Of a stretch of 64,000 bases of DNA, positions 54,601 through 64,000 are shown piece after piece. How positions within the stretch are numbered: position 1 is the first letter of the stretch; each line of letters begins with the position of its first letter. Source of the DNA: Gonocerus acuteangulatus (Eukaryota; Arthropoda; Insecta; Hemiptera; Coreidae); assembly GCA_946811695.1 (NCBI GenBank), contig OX328125.1, positions 52,852,490 to 52,916,489 of the forward strand. The letters are read 5' to 3'. The translations under genes and the position numbers were made by a program. The notes under the pieces were generated by a model that did not search any database, was not told the origin of the DNA, and saw nothing but the letters and a program-made list of their open reading frames with translations.

Positions 54601-57600
54601 TCAGCAGTGCTTCTTCTGATGATTTACTCCCAGATCTGGATTTTTTCGCAATGTTAAATTTATTTATCATATATCGAATCAGTTCCGAGTGATACTTCTT
54701 AAAAGGTATTTTTGGTTTTGTTGCTTCTTGAACTTGATAACTACTTTATGAGTATTAAAACACTAGGATTGTTGGGTAAGAAGGGACTTAAAGTTGAACA
54801 TAGATCTTGGCTCCTGGATTGTTTGCTCCTAGGAAAGTAATAAAACCTCTGCTATCTTTAGTCCGCCCGCAAACAAAAGGACCAGAAGGGGCATAGCCAG
54901 TTGGGAGCTAGGCTTTCCAACTCATGGGCTGGGTGCAGCACTTGCGCACTACCTGGTTCTTTTGTTTGCGGGCAGACAAAATTATACCTATTCACATACA
55001 TAAGATCATAAAAGTCCAACTCATAGGAACTCCATTATATTAGGATGTTTCCATTCTTGCTCCTAGTGTCATTTCAAAATCTTGGAATAGAAACAGATAA
55101 TGTTTTGTTTTGATCTTTTTTGATGAATGTGAAAACCTAATCCACTGAAATCTCAAAGAAAGGCAAGATTTTAGGCCCCATGATACACAAAAACCTTAGA
55201 GAACCTGAGTGAAAATTACTTAACTCTATCTTCTCAACTTTCACTGTAGGAAGTGTTACAACTATTAAAAATGTTTCTCATTTAGTTACCTTGTTTTATT
55301 AAAATATTGATTAATGTGGACCTAGGAGATTGGGGGCCTAAAAGAGTCTTAAGTGTACATTGAGTGTAAGGCAGAGTTTATTGCCACATTTGGACGCGAG
55401 TGACCTTGAAAAAATGCCACGAGCCACCCCGTCTGGGAGACGGATGTATATAATTAATTTATTCAAGCTGCATGAATCAAATTCAGTTTTCTCAGGTGAA
55501 CTATATGCCATCTTACAAGCCATGAAGATTTTGAAAGAATCCATACAAACCAAGAATGTAATCATTACGGACTCGTTGAGTTCAATAAAAGCAATAATGG
55601 CAGGCGAATCAACAAATGGATATCTCCAAGGCATTCAAGAACTATGCTTTCATTGCAGGTTGAATGAAATAACATTTATGTGGGTACCATCCCATTGCGG
55701 TATCATTCTCAATGAACAGGCTGACCGAGAAGCGAATTTCGCCCGAACAGAGAATAATGTAGTAAATGAAACCACAAAAGAAAACCTACAAAAATACTTA
55801 AAAGAAATCACACGACAAAAATGGGACGAGACATGGTTTGGAACACAACGTACTCACATCATTAAAATTAAAAAGAACACTGACAATTGGACAACAGGAC
55901 AGCGACATTCTCAAAGAGAAGAAATCTTTTTGACAAGACTACGAATAGGACACACAGCATTGACCCACACCTACCTCCTAAATGACCTCCATCACCCAAC
56001 GTGCAACACATGCGATACAAAACTCACTGTTGAACATATACTTACAAACTGCCGCAAATACGACCAAATAATACAAACACTAGAAATATCCAACACATTA
56101 CAGGACGTTTTAGGAGATGAACAACAAAAATTGCTCACTTTCCTCAGAAAAACCAACATTTACAAACACATATAAAAAACCGAACTGCCAATGACCCATT
56201 AGGGTAGAGGCAGAATAATTAAAATAAAATAAAATAAGGACCTAATTAAATTAAATTACTAATACAACTATTAATACAAAGGTCTTTAATACAAATTAAG
56301 AGTCCTTAAAATTACATTAATTTAAAACACTCTCATCAGTTTTTAAAAGTTTATTTTTCATAATATGCTTTTTTTTATCATAATATATACCAGTTAAACG
56401 ACCTAAATAGTAACAATAATAATTATGGAACTTCAAAGAATTTTTATAATTATCTCTTTCCTTACTTCATTAAGGTTTATGTAATGAAATGTATATGAAC
56501 TTTTCTCAGGACATTGTAGCGGGACTTATACTCGCCATGGCTCTAATGATACCATTAGTTCCATTTGTGGATTGGACTGACATGTTCCTTCTTACCAGTC
56601 GCTGGTCGCCTTTAATCCTCCTTTCTTTAAGTATTTGTCTCCTTGTTTTCTTCCCAAGAAGTAACATATGGACACCCACAAGGTATATAAAGACTTAACT
56701 CTCATTTTATGTGTAAAAGCGACTTAATTAATTAACTAAAAAGATTATTTTCATTTTCAGAGGTGACACAGCTATGGTTGTGAGTGTATGTGTTGGAATT
56801 CATTTAGGAGCTTGGGCTAACTATCAAATGGGTCAAATGTCAGAACCAACAGCTCCACCACCTTACAAGGTTATTTGGCCTTCCTATGAAATGATGGGTA
56901 TGTATCTTAATGAAATATATAAATGTTAGCTTTAAGACATATTTATTTCTTAGCTAATTTAACTGGAAACTCATTGGATCACAGGTCTATCAACTTTCCT
57001 CTATTTTAAAAACTTATTAAAAATAGACATCTAAAAAATTGATTAGTGACTGAATTTTAAATTAATTTAAAACTTTGAATGTTTCTTTGTACATAAAATT
57101 AAAAAAGGGGGTTTCCACATGGTCTAGTGACTAACGCCTTAGATTCTCATGCGGAAGAAGGGGGTTCAAGTTCCGTCTGCAGCAGGGATTTTTCTCATTA
57201 CAGCCATGGATGTCAGCAGTAATGGCCCAGAAGTTATTGCGCTGTAAAAAAAAAAAAGAAGAAAAAAAGGGCATTCTTACCGTAATAGGGCAATTTTGCT
57301 CAGTGGCGGAGCACTCTACTGGGAGACATGAGTTTGCAACTTGGACACACACTGAAAGATTTTATCTTTTGTGTCATCACTCGAGGATTGTAGTCGACTC
57401 CAGATCATCCAAAGGCACAACCAGCGTTTAACCCTTAGGCTTCTAAAAGCCAAAACATTGGCTGGGGGATGAGTGGTCCTAGTGTGCTAAAAACAATATA
57501 TTAGCTCAGGGATAGATGGTCCTGGTGTCCTAAAAGCCAATATATTGGCTTTACCATTTTATAACTTCACTTATAAAGCTCACCAGAGTGGCTCACATGA

Positions 57601-58627
57601 GAGCCATCTGGTCATCATTTATGCAACTACTACTTACTCTAGAAGCCAATATTTAGTGTTTTGTTTTTTTTAACCCGGCTAGTGGAGCTCCAAAGCCCAT
57701 GTCACACTGGGGATGGAACATTTATTTATGTACTATTATGTGGAAGACTTCTATTAAATTATAGGTTAAACTTAAAGAATAACATTTTTTTAAATATTGA
57801 TTAAAAAAAAGTAGGTAATATTTTAATAAATACAATATAACATCAGACATCTATCAAACAGTATTGTTTACTAATTTCAACGATTATTAATAATTTATTC
57901 TCTCAGAACAGTTTTATAAAGAAGATGGAAAGCAGATAGCATAACATAATTAAGTAATCACACAGGAGTTGGTGAGAGGCTAGCCATCCCACTCCTTGTC
58001 ACCTCCTGCATACCGGGAGTGCCAGCAGACTAAGGGTTAATGGGTACCTGGAAAGGGGAAAATCGGGCAGCTGGAGCACATTACTGACTAGGCTGTCTCC
58101 CTAGCGTGCTTTATTGTCAAGAATTATGGTACAGAATCTGCCACTCTGAGCCCTTGTGACCAGTTACAGGACTATTTTTTTTTTATCATTATGGGTTTTC
58201 ATTTCTATAAAACAAAAATGTATCCTTTAGGGCCATATTAATAATTTTGGTCTGAAGTAAAATTTATTATTTTTTTGCTAAGGGATTGCTTTTTTTTTTT
58301 AAATGTTCTAATAAGATGCTAAGATAATTTATAATATTTCTTTAAAATAAAATCCTTGTTTCAGGTTTAACCTTTCTTCGGAGTGCTCTGGGTTTTTCTT
58401 GTATATTAGCAACCCGTGCAATATGCAAATCTGCAGGCTATGCAACTCTCTGCCTACTTGGACTCTCCAATGCTCCTTTGGACTCGCCGTCTTCCCTGAG
58501 AAATACTATTGAGCTGATATTCAAATACATAACCTATGTTCTCATAGGGTTTAACACACTCCATCTTCTTCCTAATACATTCAAGCTTTTGTCAATTGAA
58601 AGGCCTACATTCTACACAGAAATATAA
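51621..58627 (+). CDS. SGPP1: Sphingosine-1-phosphate phosphatase (SGPP1/SGPP2 type)
   Basis: Six exons, 51621-52014, 52537-52700, 52957-53046, 56510-56682, 56761-56897 and 58365-58627, join in phase to 406 codons; human SGPP1 and SGPP2 are about 441 and 399. The start MWKFIEQLKDPHLV is the first in-frame ATG. The three lipid phosphate phosphatase motifs are complete: KDIICWPRP (136-144), MPSTHA (162-167, with the catalytic-type His) and SRLYLGMHTVLD (206-217, nucleophile His213 and Asp217). Later helices include VDWTDMFLL, RGDTAMVVSVCVGIHLGAW and YITYVLIGFNTLHLLP. The family is a multi-pass ER enzyme that dephosphorylates sphingosine-1-phosphate, feeding sphingosine back into ceramide synthesis. 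I cannot tell SGPP1 from SGPP2 by eye. Intron 3 is packed with transposons. Confidence 0.95.
52290..52455 (-). mobile_element. tRNA-derived SINE, family 3
   Basis: The minus strand carries CTGGCTAGCATGACGGAC (A-box region) and GAGGGTTCGAATTCC (B-box region), then a body without the words shared by families 1 and 2. It lies in SGPP intron 1. Boundaries are approximate. Confidence 0.6.
53187..53453. mobile_element. MITE with GGGTG(G/C)GTTTACA ends and TAA duplication (Harbinger-like)
   Basis: The left end is GGGTGGGTTTACAC and the right complement is GGGTGCGTTTACAT, flanked by TAA on both sides (53184-53186 and 53454-53456). A 3-bp TAA duplication and these ends suit PIF/Harbinger-type MITEs. 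It is 267 bp, in SGPP intron 3. Confidence 0.7.
53505..54141. mobile_element. Non-autonomous TACAGGGTGT element (Tc1/mariner superfamily)
   Basis: Inverted termini of about 100 bp start TACAGGGTGTCCCGCAT and are flanked by TA on both sides. The ends resemble those of the autonomous element at 35154-41500 in the first ten bases only. The interior has no transposase. It lies in SGPP intron 3. Confidence 0.8.
54861..54977. repeat. Small foldback, 23-bp arms
   Basis: GTCCGCCCGCAAACAAAAGG at the left is complementary to the right end (CTTTTGTTTGCGGGCAGAC) with few mismatches; total 117 bp. It lies in SGPP intron 3 and may be a short MITE. Confidence 0.65.
54995..55270. repeat. Dispersed repeat, partial copy
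   Basis: It shares AAAAGTCCAACTCA, a CCTAGTG block and a GGCAAGATTTTAGGC block with 61855-62340 and 6515-6850. Confidence 0.6.
55360..56230 (+). pseudogene. 5'-truncated LINE 3' end with RNase H domain
   Basis: An open frame to 56175 encodes an RNase H domain lacking its first strand: FSGELYAILQAMKIL (catalytic Glu), IITDSLSSIKAI (Asp) and VPSHCGIILNEQADREA (Asp). A C-terminal CNTCDTKLTVEHILTNC zinc-knuckle-like end follows. The element ends in a (TAAAA)n-type tail at about 56217-56235. RNase H plus this CCHC end is typical of I/R1/LOA-type LINEs, so it is not the Jockey family seen at 36295. The frame is intact from about 55440, suggesting a young insertion in SGPP intron 3. Confidence 0.85.
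57109..57255 (+). mobile_element. tRNA-derived SINE, family 1
   Basis: The plus strand carries ATGGTCTAGTGACTAACGCC (A box), GGGGGTTCAAGTTCC (B box), then CAGGGATTTTTCTCAT, a GGATGTCAGCAGTAATGGCCC tail variant and GCGCTGT-poly(A). It is more diverged than the copies at 15057 and 26262. AAAAAAGGG on both sides may be the target duplication. It lies in SGPP intron 5. Confidence 0.75.
57432..58036. mobile_element. TTAA-flanked (piggyBac-like) MITE
   Basis: The ends CCCTTAG and CTAAGGG are bounded by TTAA on both sides (57428-57431 and 58037-58040). It is 605 bp with no coding sequence; the interior has repeated AAAGCCAATATATTGGC-type words. It lies in SGPP intron 5. Confidence 0.75.
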
Positions 58628-59949
58628 TGAGTTCTTAAAGTGACCTTATTTGGAATTGTACATAATAAAATTGACTTATTAAGTCCGGTTCTGCGGATAG
58701 TTGCTGCACTCATGCCAGCTCAGGAAGGATAAATATGTGATGAGCTTAGACTTAAGAAGGAATCAGTTTTTATTTATATAGAGTAATATATTATACTATT
58801 TATTCCAGCTAGTCCTGGCAGCCAGGCCATTCCATTAATAATAATTTTAAAGTAAAATGCCATACTTTATGTTTATCTTGTGTTAACTCAATTTATTAAT
58901 ATTTCGTTCAGTATTGCTTAGAAAGAAATGATTGCAAGCATTTCCATATCCCTATCAAATATTTGATTACGTTTTTTGAAAGCAAATCCTTTTAAGCAAG
59001 GATTTTAATATATAATTTAAGATTTGTCATTTTTTTACGTTGCTTGTTCATAATTTTAATAAGGAGAGAAATTATTACTTCTGCAATTAAATTTTTACTA
59101 GATTTATGTAAGTACCTTTATGGTCATCTTCCAATCTGCAATAGCTTTAAAACTATGGCCTCAATAATAGAAAATTAAACCAATACTTTAAGTAGTTTTA
59201 AAATACTTAATTAAACATAATTTTCATTAAAAACAAAACGAAATGATTGTGCGAATTAAGCAACTTGCCAAAAAATGCTATAAGTAATTATTTTGTTATA
59301 AGAAGTACATAAACAAAAAATAAAATTAAAATAAATGCCTAATTGTTAACATTTCTTTCAACGAAATTGTTACAGATAAAATATTTGTTTTGTACTGAAG
59401 TTGTTGTTAATAAACATTATGAATAAGTAAATAAAATACACCTAAACGTTTGGCAAGGTGTACTTCAACTATTACAGTTTGCATGGTTTTTACATTGTCT
59501 GTTAATAGAAATGTAATAATAATAAATGAAGGATAAATTATAGTTTCTTTTGTTTCCTTATATTATTTATGTTAATATTTCCTTGATTTGGTACAAGTTT
59601 CCTATTTTTCTTTCTACATTATATTCTTTTAGGAAACCTCCTTTCACAAGCTTCATTTGTTGACCTCCAACATAGAACAAAATGTAGGATGAAAACTATG
59701 AGTTAAACAACAGCTGTTAAAAAATTAATTTGAGTTAGTTATTAGGAAACTGGTTGTGGGGCAATTTTAGAGAAAGAATAAAGATTTTTGCAACAAAATG
59801 TTTATTTTTTAGCACTTTCAGGTATTTTTAAATAAACAAAATTTGTAGTGGTAAAAGGTACTATAAATGATGAATAATTGGATAAGTAAGAAACATTTGA
59901 ATAAGAACACATATCACTTATTTGAAAGAATTGATTTATAATATAGACT
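58628..59949. other. Downstream flank of SGPP
   Basis: AT-rich, no gene recognised. The SGPP poly(A) signal is at 58664-58669. Confidence 0.55.
58664..58669 (+). terminator. Poly(A) signal AATAAA of SGPP
   Basis: AATAAA 36 nt after the TAA stop. Confidence 0.7.
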
Positions 59950-60845
59950 GAGAGCTGGCAACGCACTTTTAATGAAGTGTTTTATGCACCCTGAAATTTT
60001 GCTACAACGTACCTCTTAGGTAGATAAGATGGTAAATATGTGTTTCCTGGACATACCTTGGAACACCAGGTACTGCGCACAGGGGAAAGGTGCAAAACAA
60101 TATTGCCCAAAAGTAGTTTTATTCAGAAGCCAACTATTATTAATGAAAAAAATGGCAAATTAAGGCAATTTTCAAATTAATAATAAATAAGGCAGGCACT
60201 TTTAAGGGGGTTAAAATGATAATAATAAAAAAAAAGAACTAAGTACCTAGTTTTTATTTTTAATATTAAATGATGTGCTTTATTCACGCTGCGATTTAAA
60301 CAGCGTCTCAGTAAACATATTTGAAAATAATTACAAAAGGGCAGACACTTTTATGGGGTATAATTATCAGGAAACATAAAAATAAATGTTGAATATGATA
60401 GACTGCAATACACTTCGCGTAACCGTAAGAGTGAATGACAGCACCGCGCAGTTGTGGTTATTCTCTGCGCTCTCATTGGTTCTTGCTCATATGATCTTGT
60501 ACAGCTGTTCCGGTTTATATGGCAGCGCGAATAAAACTCATTTAATATGAGAATAAAAACAATTAAGTTTCTGTTTTTTTTTACTTGTAATACCCCTTAA
60601 AAGTGCCTGCCATATTTATTAATCATTGTAAAATTGTCTTAATTTTACATTAAAGATAGTTGGCTTCTGAGTAAAACACTATTTTTTGGAAATATTGTTT
60701 TGCACCTTTCCCCTATGCGCAGTACCTGGTGTTCCTAGGTATGTCCAGGAAACACACACATACCTTCTTATCTACCTAAGAGGCATATTATAGCAAAATT
60801 TCAAGGTGCATAAAACACTTCATGAAAAGTGTGTTGCCAGCTCTC
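59950..60845. mobile_element. Foldback element with ~270-bp inverted arms
   Basis: GAGAGCTGGCAAC at the left is matched by the complement at the right. The arms stay alignable for about 270 bp (shared words CCAGGTACTGCGCA, AAAGGTGCAAAACAATATT, AAAGTGCCTGCC as complement or near complement). Flanks AGACT and GGACT may be a 5-bp duplication with one change. The middle is more GC-rich, with no gene. Confidence 0.8.
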
Positions 60846-60869
60846 GGACTAATAGTGAACCTACATATG

Positions 60870-61104
60870 AAGGACTCAGTGCCAAAGGTGACTAACCCAC
60901 AATTAGAAATTACTGAGAAAATCGGATTTAAAATTAGCAAGAATGTGAAAAAAATTAGTGTTGGTGACAAAAATTATTTCAATTGGACCATTTAAAATAA
61001 TTTTTGTCACCAACTGTAATTTTTTTCAGATTATTCCTACCTTTAAATACGACTTTCTCAGTAATTTCTAATTGTGGGTTAGTCACCTTTGGCACTGAGC
61101 CCTT
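60870..61104. mobile_element. Foldback MITE, short form, TIR GGnCTCAGTGCCAAAGGTGA
   Basis: 235 bp, almost wholly palindromic, beginning AAGGACTCAGTGCCAAAGG and ending with the near-exact complement. Flanked on both sides by CATATG (60864-60869 and 61105-61110). It is the short relative of 43084-43840. Confidence 0.85.
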
Positions 61105-61115
61105 CATATGTTCTT

Positions 61116-61346
61116 AATTGAATCGTTTATTTCAGAAACCCGTCAAGTGCACTTTCTAAAATTTTGGGGAAACTAAAAAAACTTCCTAATTTTAAAATGA
61201 GTATAGGTTTTGGTTTGGGAAAACATCAAAGTGTTTCTTATTGTATTGCAAAAACAAATAATGCTTGGGTTTAATTTTTAAAATTAGGAAGTTTTTTTTG
61301 TTTTCCCAAAATTTTAAAAAGTACACTTGAAATAAACGATTCAATT
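61116..61346. mobile_element. Foldback element with AATTGAATCGTTTATTTCA ends
   Basis: The left arm AATTGAATCGTTTATTTCA and about 80 following bases are matched in inverted orientation at the right end. The outer flanks again carry CATATG (61105-61110 and 61349-61354), so this palindrome may originally have extended to include them before the neighbouring MITE inserted. Confidence 0.8.
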
Positions 61347-61854
61347 GTCATATGAGTTAATTTATTCAATAGTCTTATAAAAGTCATATTATTCATTGAT
61401 TTGCCACAATAAGCTGTGTCGTTTATATTAAAACATCCGATGACAGTAGTGCTGCCAAAATTAGCTTGTGCTTCAAAATAAATATTTTATGGCAGACATT
61501 TGACTTTATTCAATTCTTTGAGCATCGATGAGGAAATATTCTCGATACCTGCTACTAGTGCCTTATTATTTCCAAATGAATGACATGTGTCTAGAAATGT
61601 TATTTTCATAATCTTATTTTAGCTCAAGGATTAATTTAATTTAATTTATTTATTTATTGCTTGATCGTAATGGAGACGATTAGCAAGGCTCAAGGCTTAA
61701 GAAAAAAAAAATATATTTGAACCAGTTCAAAGAAATGATTTTTTTTTAATTTGCATTATATGCTTAGCCCTATGATAGAATTTTGAATTTTTTTTTTTTA
61801 TTATTTCTTGTGCGCAGCATCTTTGGCTGTTAGTAATACTGACTTTTGGATATT

Positions 61855-62340
61855 AAAAAAGTCCAACTCAGAGGGGCTTCTTCATCTTAGTGTGTTTTTA
61901 TTCATACCCCTAGTGGTATTAGTAAAGGAATAGAAGCAGTTATTTGTAGGTTTTGATCTTTTGTGAAAAATATAAAATAAAATCTCGAAGAGAAGGAAGA
62001 TTTAAGGCGCCACAACAGGAAACTGATAGTATCCTAAGCGGAAATAACTGCCCTGACTTCTCAATGTGCCCTAGAAAAACACTATTACTAATATTTTTCC
62101 TAGGTTCCTTGTTTTACTAAAATACTCATTCTACTGTTAAATGCAATTTAAAACAAAAACAACCAATTAAAAATTGAGGTAAACAGAGACAAAAACCTGT
62201 TCAAAAGAACAAAACTAACACTTTCGAAGTTTAAGCACTTATTTATCTGATTGACATCACCCCATCAAAAATTTCTTCAGAACCTTTTTTGTAGGGAATT
62301 TTTTACTTATACACGGACACAGAAATTTGTTCCACCGTTA
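61855..62340. repeat. Dispersed repeat, copy 3 of 3
   Basis: It shares GGCGCCACAACAGG, AGTATCCTAAGCGGA and a GTAAACAGAGACAAAAA word with 6515-6850, and AAAAGTCCAACTCA with 54995. It is the longest of the three. Confidence 0.65.
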
Positions 62341-63764
62341 TTTTCATGATCTATGGGTTCTGAAAGTGAAGTTTTCTATTAGGCACTTCTGGATTTTATG
62401 ACACAATCAGCCTCATAAGTGAGTTTCCTCCCTGTGGAAGGAGGGAGGAAACACCAATTATTTTTTTAAATGTTTGAATAAGATGCCTCTCAGTATCTTT
62501 CTCACACAGCTCTCCTCTGCCTTCATAATCCAAGTTCAGGATATACCAGTATTAACTTCAGAATATCCTTCTTTATGATACCCTATAATAAATAAATAAA
62601 TAGTTTCAGAATATGATTATTATTAATTTGAAGGAAATCTTAATTTATTGAGTGAAATTCTGATATTGATGAAATATTATTTTATGAGGCTGAGCTCCGA
62701 TTTTTCCCTGAGAATTCCTTGGGATTTCCTCCTCCGAGGCCTCACCCACCTACAGAGAGAATTTCCTCAAGCCGTCAACACTCAGCCGGAGAGACTGAGA
62801 AAGTCCCATTATACATATACATTATATTATATCATGCATATTACTTCTCTGAACTCAGATCTTTCTGTCTTCAGATCTTTTTGTACTTCAAATCATATCT
62901 TTAACTTTAGCCATCTGCCTTCTATTGTGCCTTATATACAAACATACATCCTCGCGCGCTACAGCCTGCTCTGAGCCCTGGGATACAAAAGAAATTACCC
63001 CACTCATCTCAACCCGGGGCCATCACCCTCTAACTTCAATTTTGTCTTTGGTCTTCCTTTCTTTCATCTTTTCCTAACCAGTGCATATTTCATGATTCTT
63101 TTCGGAATAGTGTCTTCCACCACCTCATATTTTGTTTTTTGTTATGTTTTTCTTTTAATACGTTATTTTAATGCTTTTTTTGGGGGGGAGGAGAGATTAT
63201 ATCCCTGACATTCGATTGGAAGCCTGTGTATACTCCCTCCCCCTTGCGCTCAAAAGAGCTTATTGAAAATTACACTACTTTTCTCTACATTTTTTTTTTT
63301 TTTTCATGTTTTCCTGATCATACCTCAGCATCATGATGAGCAACACAATCAATTTATTATATTATTCATGTGTCTATGCCTTAAATGCATTCCTTCTTAG
63401 TATTTGACTTACCAATTCCCTTTAATGTAATTTCAAATGCTATGATTGGTTTAAAATATAAAAGGTTCTTATCATGGGCGTTTATAGAAAATAGAGGGGA
63501 GTAAACTACTCCTCTCTCTGTATCCTCTATGCATAGTGCTGACCTGTAGTCTGTGCTTACATCACAATCTATTATCATTTTCCCCAGCTACCATGACATC
63601 CTCCAATATATCTAGTCCTACTCTGGAAGCCTCCATGTCCAAGTTCTAGCTTGACACTCTTTCATTCCAGTGTCTAGTTGGCAATCCTGCTGCACCAGGC
63701 AAAGCTTCTTGTAAGTTGTAAAGGAAAAGGCATAATATTACTCTCATCTGGTAAAGTTTGATGT
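62341..63764. other. Gene-free stretch, possibly LINE debris
   Basis: A moderately GC-rich patch at 62690-63070 and a G-run at 63181-63188 do not give a recognisable protein. It could be an untranslated part of the LINE remnant that follows. Confidence 0.35.
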
Positions 63765-63980
63765 AAGAAGGATAGTGAAGCTAATTACTGGATGTGGACC
63801 TCTTATAAAGCACCAGGAATGAGACTTATAGTAATTCCCCTATTTGTTGATGGTGCCTAGAAGAAGAGAAATCTAGCACATACTTCCTGAATGTGAGGCA
63901 TTAGACTAAGTTATCAGGAACAAACACATATGCAGATAAGTGTACTCTTATAGTTCCTGCTGATGATTTATAAATTTTAG
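63765..63980 (+). pseudogene. Decayed LINE C-terminal fragment, cut by the window end
   Basis: Readable pieces VKLITGCGPLIKHQ, HILPECEALD and RNKH match the order LITGH-PL...EEEEtseHILlECeAL...RNKH found after the RNase H domain of several LINE clades. Several stops are present. Confidence 0.5.
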
Positions 63981-64000
63981 TGTGTATGTATGTATGTATG
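63981..64000. repeat. (GTAT)n microsatellite at the window edge
   Basis: GTAT repeats run to the last base and may continue beyond it. Confidence 0.8.

Overview
This is an AT-rich metazoan nuclear window, not prokaryotic. Genes are split by GT-AG introns, poly(A) signals follow the stops, and most of the remaining DNA is transposons, SINEs, foldback elements and tandem repeats. A Mos1-type mariner, Jockey-type LINE, Helitron-like ends and TTAA/TAA MITEs suggest an arthropod. A crustacean such as a copepod would fit, but nothing here fixes the species.

Four conserved host genes are supported by exon-by-exon reading with consistent splice phases. ERLEC1 (ER lectin 1, minus, 10 exons, 11670-27630) recognises glycans in ER-associated degradation. 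IFT43 (intraflagellar transport, minus, 6 exons, 31333-46964) is a cilium component. MRPS17 (mitochondrial ribosomal protein uS17m, minus, single exon, 47772-48242) follows. A sphingosine-1-phosphate phosphatase (SGPP1/2 type, plus, 6 exons, 51621-58627) is divergent from MRPS17. These are unrelated housekeeping functions; I see no operon or gene cluster logic.

Layout: 1-11.6 kb is gene-free and full of repeats (a ~520-bp repeat, a palindromic ACTTCCGG cluster, a hairpin, a Helitron-like element with an internal ~120-bp array, and a 66/132-bp array). 11.7-27.6 kb is ERLEC1, whose introns hold a perfect 20 x 49-bp array, tRNA-derived SINEs, a 5S-rRNA-derived SINE inside a decayed ORF, and a hAT relic. 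27.6-31.3 kb is intergenic with a LINE remnant. 31.3-47 kb is IFT43, whose introns hold a mariner inside a TTAA-flanked element, and a Jockey LINE inside a mariner-superfamily transposon. 47-51.6 kb holds MRPS17, a large foldback element and a gypsy gag remnant. 51.6-58.6 kb is the SGPP gene with many MITEs in intron 3. 58.6-64 kb is intergenic with three back-to-back foldback elements and LINE debris.

Most notable: SINEs with interchangeable 5S and tRNA heads sharing tail or body modules; a miRNA-precursor-like hairpin at 4446-4518; the indel-free 49-bp array; cleanly nested transposons with visible target duplications; and a foldback family flanked by CANNTG palindromes. No search or folding was run; all homology calls are by eye.
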